Source of the DNA: Bacteroidota bacterium
Lineage (GTDB): Bacteria; Bacteroidota; Bacteroidia; Chitinophagales; LD1
Length of the DNA: 64,000 bases
Assembly: GCA_016722375.1 (NCBI GenBank)
Contig: JADKJG010000003.1
Span: forward strand, 305,845-369,844
Direction: 5' to 3'
The position numbers and the translations under genes are program-made. Under the pieces are notes generated by a model. It was not told the DNA's origin. It made no database searches and saw nothing but the letters and a program-made list of their open reading frames with translations. Each line of letters begins with the position of its first letter. Position 1 is the stretch's first letter. Shown here piece by piece: positions 56,623-64,000 of this stretch.

Positions 56623-59574
56623 ATGAAAAAACAAACAATACTCATTGCACTAAGCGTTGTCCTATTTAGCTTGGCGGCATTAATAGTTACTGGCCGTTTT
56701 GACCCGGCACAGAGCCGTTTTCAATTGGAATCGAAAAAGAAGGGTGGCAAACCATCCTTCGACAAAGAGCAAGGGGCCTTAGATGCAGCAGAATGGCGCC
56801 ATAGCAAGATGGTTGATGAAAACGGCAATTTTTCTCCCAACTACATACGAAATGCAATGCTTCAGGCAGACCGGAGCAAAGTGAGTGCCAGTCGTTCTAA
56901 TCTTAATATGCAATGGGAAGAACTTGGACCAGACAATGTGGGCGGAAGAACCCGCGCCATATTAATTGACAAACGCGATCCAAGCAATAAAACCATATAT
57001 GCCGGAGGGGTAAGTGGTGGTATGTGGAAGTCTCTGGATGGAGGCAATACTTGGAATATATTACCTGAGTGGAACCGGTGGCTTACCGTTACCTGTATTG
57101 CCCAGGCTAATGATTTCAACAAGGCAATTTTCATAGGAACAGGGGAAGGCTTAGCACAGCCGAGCGGTATATCGTTTAACTCTGGAAATATCGGAAACGG
57201 AATATTCAAATTGGACAACGAGGATAAACCTACGCTTATTACTCCTGACAATTTTGCAGATAGTATTCAATATATCGGCGACGATTGGACGCTTGTTAAC
57301 CGAATCGCCATTAACCCAAGAGATGCCAACCAAATGGCAGCGGCAACCGGAAAAGGCTTATTTCAATCGGACGATGCCGGAGTGTCTTGGTATGCTTCTG
57401 TTCTGCCGGCGGCTTTGGTTGGAAAACCTGCTGCGGATGTGAAATGGGGCAATGATGGCACCATCATATTCGCTTCTGTGGGTGCTACCTCCAATGGTTT
57501 TGGTGCCGGAGCTAGTCTGGTCGTTTCGCAAAACGGTGGTTTCTCTTGGAGATTGATTGTGAACAACCGTCATGGGTTCCCCCCCAAGCAAGGAAGAATA
57601 GAAATTGCCATCGCGCCATCCAATCCAAACATCGCCTATGTTTCTGTAGCTGGCTCGGCAGGTGCCACATACCAAGTGTTGCGAACAGAGAATACTTCAG
57701 ATACCGGTATTGTCTGGAAAGTGATTGGTGCAAAAGGACCACTTTTTGATCCAATGGGTGAAAACTCACAAGGTTGGTATGATAACGTGATCGCCGTTTC
57801 TCCCGCCGACCCAAACAGAGTTTATCATGGCGGGGTAGATTTCTATACCTGGAGCGATCTTTCGGGATGGAAACAGATTGATTTTGGATATATTACTGAG
57901 GTAAATCCAAGATACATACATCCGGATAAACACGCAATTACCATTGCAGATAATGACCCCAACCTAATGTTTGTGGGCAGCGATGGAGGAATTTCACGCT
58001 CTTTGGATGCGTACAGCAGTTTCCCTTTCCCCAATTTTAGTGTAAAAAACAGAGGATATAACGTTACTCAGTTTTACTCTGTAGCTGCTGCTTTAAGTGG
58101 TGAGGTGATGGGGGGAACTCAAGATAACGGAACGCCTTATATTAATTACCTTGGAAACACCCGTAAAGCCTCTAGAATGGTGTCGGGAGGAGACGGAATC
58201 TACACCGAAATATCACATCTTGACCCGCGCATGTTTTTTGCAGGGGTCTATTACGGACAAATCCGCCGTTCCGGAAATTATGGAGCTTCCTTTGATGGTT
58301 TTTACGATTTGAAAGTGGATCGTACAGGCAAAGGATGCCCCAGCAGATGTGGCGCACAAGAATGTGTCGGGAATGCACCCTTTATAACTCCCTTCTATCT
58401 AAGTGAGACCAAAAATGCCGGACACGGATTAGCGACCACCACTTTTAAAGCAGACCGAGCCTATTCGACAGGCGAAGAGGTAACGGCAATTAGCCGGACA
58501 GCCGAATATAAATTTACTACCACTTTGACGGCTGATTTAGCCCCGGGGCAGGAAATTCAAGTCAACGACCCGATTCGTTCCAGAGCTTTTGTTTCTTCAT
58601 ACTGTGGGGTGTGGCTTACTTCTGAGGCTCTTGAATTGGGAGGTATTCCTAAATGGCATAAATTAACCAACAGTACTTCCGGTGTGGTAAACGCTTACGC
58701 GGCGACCAAAGATGCAAACACGTTATATGTCGGCTCGGCTAATGGATTTGTTTACCGATTTGGCAATTTGAATGCTCATTGTGATACCGCTACTTATCCG
58801 ATAGGAGATAACGCATGGACTGTTTTATATCCTACGAATCCCAACGTGACTAATGACTATACCAGCAGTGCCAGTCCGGTAGCGGCCAACCGTTCTGTTG
58901 AAGGCGTTGCCGTTGACCCGAATGATGAAAACCACGTGGTGGCGGTGGTCTCCGGATTTTCGGCTACGAACCTCCCGCATGTTTATGAAAGTTTTAACGG
59001 AGGGAAAAACTGGACGGCTCTCACAAAGGACCTCCCTAATATGCCGGTATATGATGTGGTGGTTCACGATGCTAATACCATCATCATAGGCACCGAAATG
59101 GGTATATGGAGTTGGGATGGATCGGGATGGCACGAGGAAAATAACGTATTGCCACGTGTTCCGGTGTTTCGCTTGATTGAAAAAAACCTTTATCAGGATG
59201 GCTGTCCGGTTCTCTATATCGGTACGCATGGAAGAGGAATATGGCGTTCTACCTCTCTTACTCCGGGAGGCTGTAATTTAGTAGCCGGAGTTGAAAATGT
59301 AAAAGCTCCTGAAATTTCAGATTTGAATATTTTCCCCAATCCTGCAAATGCTTCTTCCAAAGTTTCTATCTCATTGGAAAATAGCACACCGGTTACCTTG
59401 CGCATTTTTGACATGACCGGAAAATTACATAAAGAAGATACCTATACCAATACCAAATCAGGCGGAAATACTTTTGACTTGAACGCCGCCGGGCTATCCT
59501 CCGGCACTTATATCTTGAGTGCTACCGTTGCCAATACCAGAACACAGAGCCGATTGTTTGTGATTTCTAAATGA
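56623..59574 (+). CDS. Large secreted beta-propeller (BNR/sortilin-like) protein with T9SS sorting domain
   Basis: A 983-residue protein. Residues 1-25 are a signal peptide. Residues about 95-870 form one or two seven-bladed propellers with Asp-box motifs: SLDGGNTW, SDDAGVSW, SQNGGFSW, SFNGGKNW and the closing GTHGRGIW; the opening WEELGPDNVGGRTRAI is typical of the VPS10/sortilin-like glycosyl-hydrolase annotations in Bacteroidota. A Cys-rich insert (GCPSRCGAQECVG, about 565) probably carries disulphides. Residues about 900-983 are the T9SS type A sorting domain (LNIFPNPANAS, LRIFDMTGKL, LSSGTYILS). It is intact, unlike the adhesin at 17020. Catalysis is unproven; binding of glycans or proteins at the surface is equally possible. 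Confidence 0.85.
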   Translation: MKKQTILIALSVVLFSLAALIVTGRFDPAQSRFQLESKKKGGKPSFDKEQGALDAAEWRHSKMVDENGNFSPNYIRNAMLQADRSKVSASRSNLNMQWEELGPDNVGGRTRAILIDKRDPSNKTIYAGGVSGGMWKSLDGGNTWNILPEWNRWLTVTCIAQANDFNKAIFIGTGEGLAQPSGISFNSGNIGNGIFKLDNEDKPTLITPDNFADSIQYIGDDWTLVNRIAINPRDANQMAAATGKGLFQSDDAGVSWYASVLPAALVGKPAADVKWGNDGTIIFASVGATSNGFGAGASLVVSQNGGFSWRLIVNNRHGFPPKQGRIEIAIAPSNPNIAYVSVAGSAGATYQVLRTENTSDTGIVWKVIGAKGPLFDPMGENSQGWYDNVIAVSPADPNRVYHGGVDFYTWSDLSGWKQIDFGYITEVNPRYIHPDKHAITIADNDPNLMFVGSDGGISRSLDAYSSFPFPNFSVKNRGYNVTQFYSVAAALSGEVMGGTQDNGTPYINYLGNTRKASRMVSGGDGIYTEISHLDPRMFFAGVYYGQIRRSGNYGASFDGFYDLKVDRTGKGCPSRCGAQECVGNAPFITPFYLSETKNAGHGLATTTFKADRAYSTGEEVTAISRTAEYKFTTTLTADLAPGQEIQVNDPIRSRAFVSSYCGVWLTSEALELGGIPKWHKLTNSTSGVVNAYAATKDANTLYVGSANGFVYRFGNLNAHCDTATYPIGDNAWTVLYPTNPNVTNDYTSSASPVAANRSVEGVAVDPNDENHVVAVVSGFSATNLPHVYESFNGGKNWTALTKDLPNMPVYDVVVHDANTIIIGTEMGIWSWDGSGWHEENNVLPRVPVFRLIEKNLYQDGCPVLYIGTHGRGIWRSTSLTPGGCNLVAGVENVKAPEISDLNIFPNPANASSKVSISLENSTPVTLRIFDMTGKLHKEDTYTNTKSGGNTFDLNAAGLSSGTYILSATVANTRTQSRLFVISK

Positions 59575-59598
59575 CTTTAATTTATTGATGAATGATAG

Positions 59599-59628
59599 AA
59601 AAAACCCGGATTGATTCCGGGTTTTTTG
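59599..59628. terminator. Bidirectional intrinsic terminator
   Basis: AAAACCCGGA / TCCGGGTTTT arms with a short loop and a T run, 25 bases after the propeller gene. Confidence 0.85.
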
Positions 59629-59860
59629 TTTAGCAAGCCATTTGATAGTCAAAGAAACATAGGCAATACAATGTTGAGGCCGCTGATAAGGCTTTTATCA
59701 GCTATTCAAACTATTCAACCTAATCGAAAACCAGCTTTATCTGTGTTCTATTACATTCGTTTTTTCAATGAGCCAACGAAATAAGTTCATTAACGATTAC
59801 ATATACTCCCTACTTGGCGACAGATTGTCTGATTACCTGTCCATTTTTGACAGGCGGCAA

Positions 59861-60175
59861 GCTATTCGGTACCCATCTGCTGCTATTCGGTCCCTGTTAG
59901 TAAGAGACAGGTCCCTGTTAGTAGCTATTCGGTACCTGTTAGCCAAAGACAGGTCCTTGTTCGCTGCTACTCGGTACCTGTTAGCTAAAGACAGGTCCCT
60001 GTTCGTTGCTACTCGGTCCCTGTTAGTAAGAGACAGGTGCCTGTTAGCTGCTACTCGGTACCTGTTAGCCAAAGACAGGCGCCTGTTAGCTGCTATTCGG
60101 TCCCTGTTAGCCGAAGATGGGTGCCTGTTAGCTACTATTCGGTCCCAGTTCGCTTCTGCTGCGACCAGTTTAGTG
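59861..60175. repeat. 21-bp-phased degenerate tandem array D (15 units)
   Basis: Units GCTATTCGGTaCCTGTTAGCC and AAGACAGGTCCCTGTTAGCT alternate, starting at 59861, 59882, 59903, 59924 and on to 60155 with exact 21-base steps. CCTGT and ACAGG recur so that each ACAGG can pair with a CCTGT on either side (for example 59893-59897 with 59907-59911). Diverged units probably extend left to about 59819 and right to about 60196. The rest of 59629-60311 shows no gene I can support. Confidence 0.9.
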
Positions 60176-60311
60176 AGCACTCTTGCCATCTAGGTCCTAT
60201 TTCGGTTGGAGAGGCCGCGATTGAAAGAAAAATCTTCATCCATTATTATATTTGGATACCGAAAGCAAAACTCTTTGGCGCTAAAACTTTCGCTTTAATA
60301 CTACAAAGACA

Positions 60312-60935
60312 ATGATAAATACTTGGGCAGACAGATGGAATGAAAGATATAGGATGAAGGAGTTTGCTTATGGTGAGCGTCCTAACAACTATTTAAGGGA
60401 GCAGTTAGAAAAGCTACCTGTCGGAACCATACTTTTTGCAGCAGAAGGAGAAGGAAGGAATGCTGTTTTTGCTGCTAAACTGGGTTGGACAGTTTCTGCC
60501 TTTGACATCAGCGTTGAAGGTCAGCGGAAAGCGCTACAACTTGCAGCAACAAACAATGTAAAAATAGATTATCAAGTTGGCGAATTACAGACATTGAATT
60601 ACCAAAGCGAACAGTTTGATGTGATCGCATTAATCTACGCACATTTCCCCGCGAACATCAAATCATCTATACACAAGGCTCTTGACCAATATTTGCGAAC
60701 AGGGGGAACTGTAATTTTCGAAGCATTTAGCAAAACGCACCTTGACTATAACTCAAAAAACGAAAAGGTTGGTGGCCCGAAAGACATTGCTTCCTTGTTT
60801 TCAATAGACGAAATAAAATCGGACTTCCCAAACTATGACTTTGAGGAGTTATTAGAAATGGAAATTGAACTTAACGAAGGATTATTTCACAACGGACAAG
60901 GTTCTGTGATTAGATTTGTTGGACGAAAGAAATAA
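60312..60935 (+). CDS. SAM-dependent class I methyltransferase (TehB/thiopurine-type)
   Basis: A 207-residue soluble enzyme. The N-terminus WADRWNERYRMKEFAYGERPNNYL is typical of small TehB-like methyltransferases; the SAM motif is ILFAAEGEGRNAVFAAKLG with the acidic end of strand 2 in VSAFDIS. Strand 4 is FDVIALIYAHFP and strand 5 TGGTVIFEAFS. Members methylate small, often toxic compounds such as tellurite or thiols; the substrate here is unknown. It is a single gene behind array D. Confidence 0.82.
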   Translation: MINTWADRWNERYRMKEFAYGERPNNYLREQLEKLPVGTILFAAEGEGRNAVFAAKLGWTVSAFDISVEGQRKALQLAATNNVKIDYQVGELQTLNYQSEQFDVIALIYAHFPANIKSSIHKALDQYLRTGGTVIFEAFSKTHLDYNSKNEKVGGPKDIASLFSIDEIKSDFPNYDFEELLEMEIELNEGLFHNGQGSVIRFVGRKK

Positions 60936-61224
60936 CATGATCAAATGACGCTGCAGCTTCTGTCCTATTTTCTTGCTAAAAAGAAAACAGTAAATCGAAT
61001 AAGCTACCCCGCCAGATATCTTTAACGGGAAGGGACTATGGGCTATCACACTGGGTTTGCTCTCTCTCTCCCCAAAACTACATTCACTATTCAATGCACA
61101 TACAGCAGTCTGGCAAAAAATGGGTGAAGAACCTCAATAAAACAGTCGTATTGAAACTAGCAGTTTTACTCCTTATGAACTTTATTACTAAAAAAATCAC
61201 TTCTTAGTCAAGCCGCGAAACCTG
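60936..61224. other. Intergenic region before the Mg2+ ATPase gene, nothing recognised
   Basis: About 290 bases without a supported gene. I looked for a Mg2+ riboswitch because of the gene downstream, but see no fold I would defend. A minus-strand ORF of 70 codons here shows no protein-like features. Confidence 0.5.
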
Positions 61225-63744
61225 ATGCAAAATACAACTGCAAATAATTTTTGGCAATTTGATGAGGACTACTGGTTCAAAAAACTTAATAGTAGTTCAA
61301 ATGGATTAACTCAAAACGTTGCAGATACTATTTTGTTTTCTTCTGGCAAAAACAAAAGATACACTTCCCCTATAAAGAAGGACTTCTATCTTTTCATTGG
61401 GCAATTCAAAAGTCCATTGATGCTATTGCTTATAGGTGCTGTAATTTTATCAGTATTCTTAGGCGACACATCCGATGTTTCTATTATTCTGTTCATTGTA
61501 TTATCAACAGGACTACTTAGTTTTTTTCAAGAAAGAAATGCCGGACGAGTTGTGGAGAAACTGCAGTCTATGATTTCGTTGAAATGTGATGTACTGAGAG
61601 ATGGCAAACAACAAGCAGTTGCGTCTGACAAAATTGTTGCTGGGGATGTACTAGTTTTTAATGCAGGGGATATGATTCCTGCTGATTGTTTGTTGATTGA
61701 AGCAAATGAATTGCATTCAAATGAGTCGAGTTTGACTGGCGAATCGTATCCAGTAAGAAAAGAAATTGGAGTATTAGATGCAACAACAGAATTAGCAAAA
61801 AGGACCAATTGTTTATGGGAAGGGGCCAGTGTTGTTAGTGGGAATGGCAAAGCCTTAGTGATTCAAACAGGAGTCAATACCATTTTTGGTAGCATTGCGC
61901 AAAGTGCTTCAACCACCATAGAAACCACTTTTGAAAGAGGCATAAAAGACTTCGGTTATTTTTTAATGAAAATAACGCTAGTGTTATCCATTTTTATTTT
62001 GGCCGTTAATTTACTCAACCAAAAAAGTGTTATTGAATCTATCCTTTTTGCCTTGGCATTAGCCGTGGGTATGGCGCCGGAATTACTTCCTGCCATCACC
62101 ACCATTGCGATGAGTGCAGGAGCAAAAAGAATGTTGGAGAAAAAAGTAATTGTAAAAAGGCTCGCATCTATTCAAAATTTAGGAGAAGTAAATTTATTGT
62201 GCACGGACAAAACAGGAACCATTACTGAAGGAGAAATTAAAGTGGTAGGTTTAGTCAATGGCTTTGGCGCAGAAGATGATTTTGTTACACAATTGGCATT
62301 TTGGAATGCCACTTTTGAAACATGTTACAACAACCCTATTGATGAAGCTTTAAAACAACTTTCGGTCGACATAAAACCAGATACAACAAAAGTGGGCGAA
62401 ATACCTTATGATTTTATTCGTAAGAGATTAAGTATAGCCGTTAAAACAACTGAAAATAGTTTTCTAATAAGCAAAGGAGCCTTTAAAGAAATATTAGGTA
62501 TTTGTACGCAAATTAGAGTAGCAGACAATTCTATTGCTATTATAGATACCTATCTCTCAGAACTCGAAAGCCGTTTCGCAGAATACGGCAAAAAGGGATT
62601 AAGGGTGATATCTATTTGTTACAAATCAATAAACGACAATAGTATTTCAAAAGAAGATGAGACCGACCTCATTTTTGGAGGGTTTATACTGCTGCAAGAT
62701 CCGGTTAAAAAGGGAATAGCAGAAGCTATAAATGAGTTAAAGAAGTTAGAGGTCAACTTGAAAGTAATAACCGGAGACAATAGAAATGTGGCTCAATCTA
62801 TTGCTTTAAGTATTGGCATTGAAAATCCCAAGGTATTAACCGGAGCGGAACTGTTTAAGATCAACCCGGAAGCACTGACTCAATTGGTTAGGGACACACA
62901 CATTTTTGCTGAAGCAGAACCACAACAAAAAGAGCGCATTATACGGGCATTACGAAAAACATATACCGTAGCGTATATGGGCGATGGGATTAATGACGTA
63001 GCGGCAATTAATGCAGCCGATGTAGGCATATCCGTTGAGAATGCAGTGGACGTAGCAAAGGAAGCAGCAGATTTTGTGTTGATGGAAAAAGATTTAATGG
63101 TTTTAGTAGATGGCATTAAAGAAGGCAGAAAAACTTTTGCCAATACCCTGAAATATATATTCATTAATACGGGATCCACATTTGGCAATATGTTTAGTGT
63201 GGCAATAGCTTCTTTAATATTGCCATTTTTGCCCATGATGCCAAAGCAAATTCTATTAATGAATTTCATCATCGACTTTCCTTATTTGACCGTTGCCTCA
63301 GATAATGTTGACCAGGAACAGTTAGATCGTCCTGGCAAATGGGATTTAAAATTCATCAGAAGGTATATGGTTATTTTTGGCATACACAGTTCAATATTTG
63401 ATGTAATAACATTCCTCATCCTGTTGTATGTTTTGAAAGTAAAAGAATCGGCGTTTCAAACAGGATGGTTTGTTGAATCCATTTTAACGGAGTTATTTAT
63501 ATTATTTATCATCCGGACGCATAAAAACTTTTTAAAAAGCAAACCGGGCAAATATCTATTCATACTTAGTATTTTAGGGTTGATTATTACAATGGGCTTG
63601 CCTTATATGCCATTCGCAAAGGACATTGGACTAACCCCATTACCAATCATTAATATGGCAGTAATGCTACTCATAGTGTTGGCGTACATTATAACAGCAG
63701 ATCTTTTGAAAGTATGGTTCTTTAAAAAATATATAAGCGTATAG
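61225..63744 (+). CDS. mgtA: Magnesium-translocating P-type ATPase (type IIIB)
   Basis: An 839-residue inner-membrane pump. The N-terminal domain is short. Membrane helices 1-2 at about 60-100, then the actuator loop with LTGESYPV, helices 3-4 with MAPELLPAI, and the phosphorylation site CTDKTGTIT. The nucleotide and hinge parts have KGAFKEIL, ITGDNRNVAQS and the hinge GDGINDVAAINAADVGISV. Six C-terminal helices follow, with NFIIDFPYLTVASDNVD, which resembles the MgtA/MgtB signature. It is about 60 residues shorter than enterobacterial MgtA, mainly at the N-terminus. Mg2+ import is inferred from the family. Confidence 0.88.
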   Translation: MQNTTANNFWQFDEDYWFKKLNSSSNGLTQNVADTILFSSGKNKRYTSPIKKDFYLFIGQFKSPLMLLLIGAVILSVFLGDTSDVSIILFIVLSTGLLSFFQERNAGRVVEKLQSMISLKCDVLRDGKQQAVASDKIVAGDVLVFNAGDMIPADCLLIEANELHSNESSLTGESYPVRKEIGVLDATTELAKRTNCLWEGASVVSGNGKALVIQTGVNTIFGSIAQSASTTIETTFERGIKDFGYFLMKITLVLSIFILAVNLLNQKSVIESILFALALAVGMAPELLPAITTIAMSAGAKRMLEKKVIVKRLASIQNLGEVNLLCTDKTGTITEGEIKVVGLVNGFGAEDDFVTQLAFWNATFETCYNNPIDEALKQLSVDIKPDTTKVGEIPYDFIRKRLSIAVKTTENSFLISKGAFKEILGICTQIRVADNSIAIIDTYLSELESRFAEYGKKGLRVISICYKSINDNSISKEDETDLIFGGFILLQDPVKKGIAEAINELKKLEVNLKVITGDNRNVAQSIALSIGIENPKVLTGAELFKINPEALTQLVRDTHIFAEAEPQQKERIIRALRKTYTVAYMGDGINDVAAINAADVGISVENAVDVAKEAADFVLMEKDLMVLVDGIKEGRKTFANTLKYIFINTGSTFGNMFSVAIASLILPFLPMMPKQILLMNFIIDFPYLTVASDNVDQEQLDRPGKWDLKFIRRYMVIFGIHSSIFDVITFLILLYVLKVKESAFQTGWFVESILTELFILFIIRTHKNFLKSKPGKYLFILSILGLIITMGLPYMPFAKDIGLTPLPIINMAVMLLIVLAYIITADLLKVWFFKKYISV

Positions 63745-63748
63745 TAGG

Positions 63749-63918
63749 AGCTAACATAATTACGCCAAATAGAGGACAACTACTACCAACAAGTGCAACT
63801 CGACAATGTGGAGGCAAAGTGCCTCGCAAGAAAAGTTCTTGCATATTTGAGATGTGGGGCTTCGGTTAAGTGTTTGCACTAAATTGTTTGACTATAGCGA
63901 AACCGCAAACTGTTATGT
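63749..63918. other. Highly structured segment resembling an integron attC site or a structured RNA
   Basis: AGCTAAC (63749-63755) and GTTATGT (63912-63918) are each one base from the attC core sites RYYYAAC and GTTRRRY and stand in the right order. Between them lie outer pairs ACATAA/TTATGT and AGTGCAA/TTGCACT (63792-63798 with 63874-63880) enclosing two adjacent perfect hairpins, GAGGCA-AAG-TGCCTC (63811-63825) and GCAAGAA-AAG-TTCTTGC (63826-63842). The structure is seen; the attC reading is tentative. Confidence 0.4.
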
Positions 63919-64000
63919 GTAATAATTTATGGAGAACAATTTTTATTACTCGTTAAAATCGAAGTGAAGACTAGAAAGCATTAGGGAGACGGCAAAACCA

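Noticed and set aside
60936..61224. Mg2+-sensing riboswitch before mgtA
   Set aside because: No conserved M-box-like helices or core could be traced by eye, and such riboswitches are not usual in this phylum.

Overview
The window looks like chromosomal DNA of a Bacteroidota bacterium, probably a Chitinophagales/Saprospirales-type environmental lineage. Evidence: several secreted proteins end in a type IX secretion (T9SS) sorting domain; the asparagine-glutamine-rich periplasmic proteins, Wza/Wzc-type polysaccharide export genes and BNR/GEVED/PKD adhesin domains are typical of the phylum; and -7 elements of the Bacteroidota form TAnnTTTG precede several genes. The lineage call is inference; no rRNA or tRNA gene is visible.

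Layout. 1-4605: the first nine codons of a leftward gene (GldF-like), a T9SS protein, a lipoprotein gene broken by frameshifts, a fibronectin-III protein and rlmD. 4755-9685: an outer-membrane biogenesis cluster of three SurA/parvulin-type chaperones and a beta-barrel protein. 10003-14014: three tandem, overlapping arylsulfotransferase-like paralogs. 14015-17019: 3 kb without genes, made of a 21-bp-phased array, eight copies of a 207/232-bp repeat and a 288-bp MITE with perfect ends and a target duplication. 17020-23161: a giant T9SS adhesin gene broken by about ten frameshifts. 23306-25667: MFS transporter and heme A synthase. 25792-39237: a surface-polysaccharide region (glycosyltransferases, sugar epimerase, asparagine synthetase, Wza, Wzc-type kinase, WecA/TagO-type transferase) with a YkuK-like protein and an M64 peptidase in between. 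39237-47499: mnmE, a Fic protein with an operator-like repeat, a double-thioredoxin protein, a helical protein and a single-chain restriction-modification enzyme. 48056-52906: two tandem exported proteins with a caspase-like His/Cys signature and a divergent lipoprotein. 52919-63744: a response regulator, membrane protein, OsmC, a beta-barrel protein, a 983-residue T9SS propeller protein, a methyltransferase and a P-type Mg2+ ATPase. The right edge holds a strongly structured, attC-like segment.

The strongest candidate for something undescribed is a family of four intergenic arrays (2121-2309, 14164-14492, 47628-47921, 59861-60175). Each has its own unit sequence, but all keep a period of exactly 21 bp (two helical turns) over 9-15 units with no indel, and several show paired substitutions that preserve a palindrome or short stem. 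Next are the caspase-like tandem pair, one member of which uses almost only C-ending codons, and the repeat-rich 3-kb island.

Caution: at least six genes carry single-base frame breaks, two of them at clearly shortened G/C runs. Much of the apparent pseudogenisation may therefore be consensus error in the assembly.
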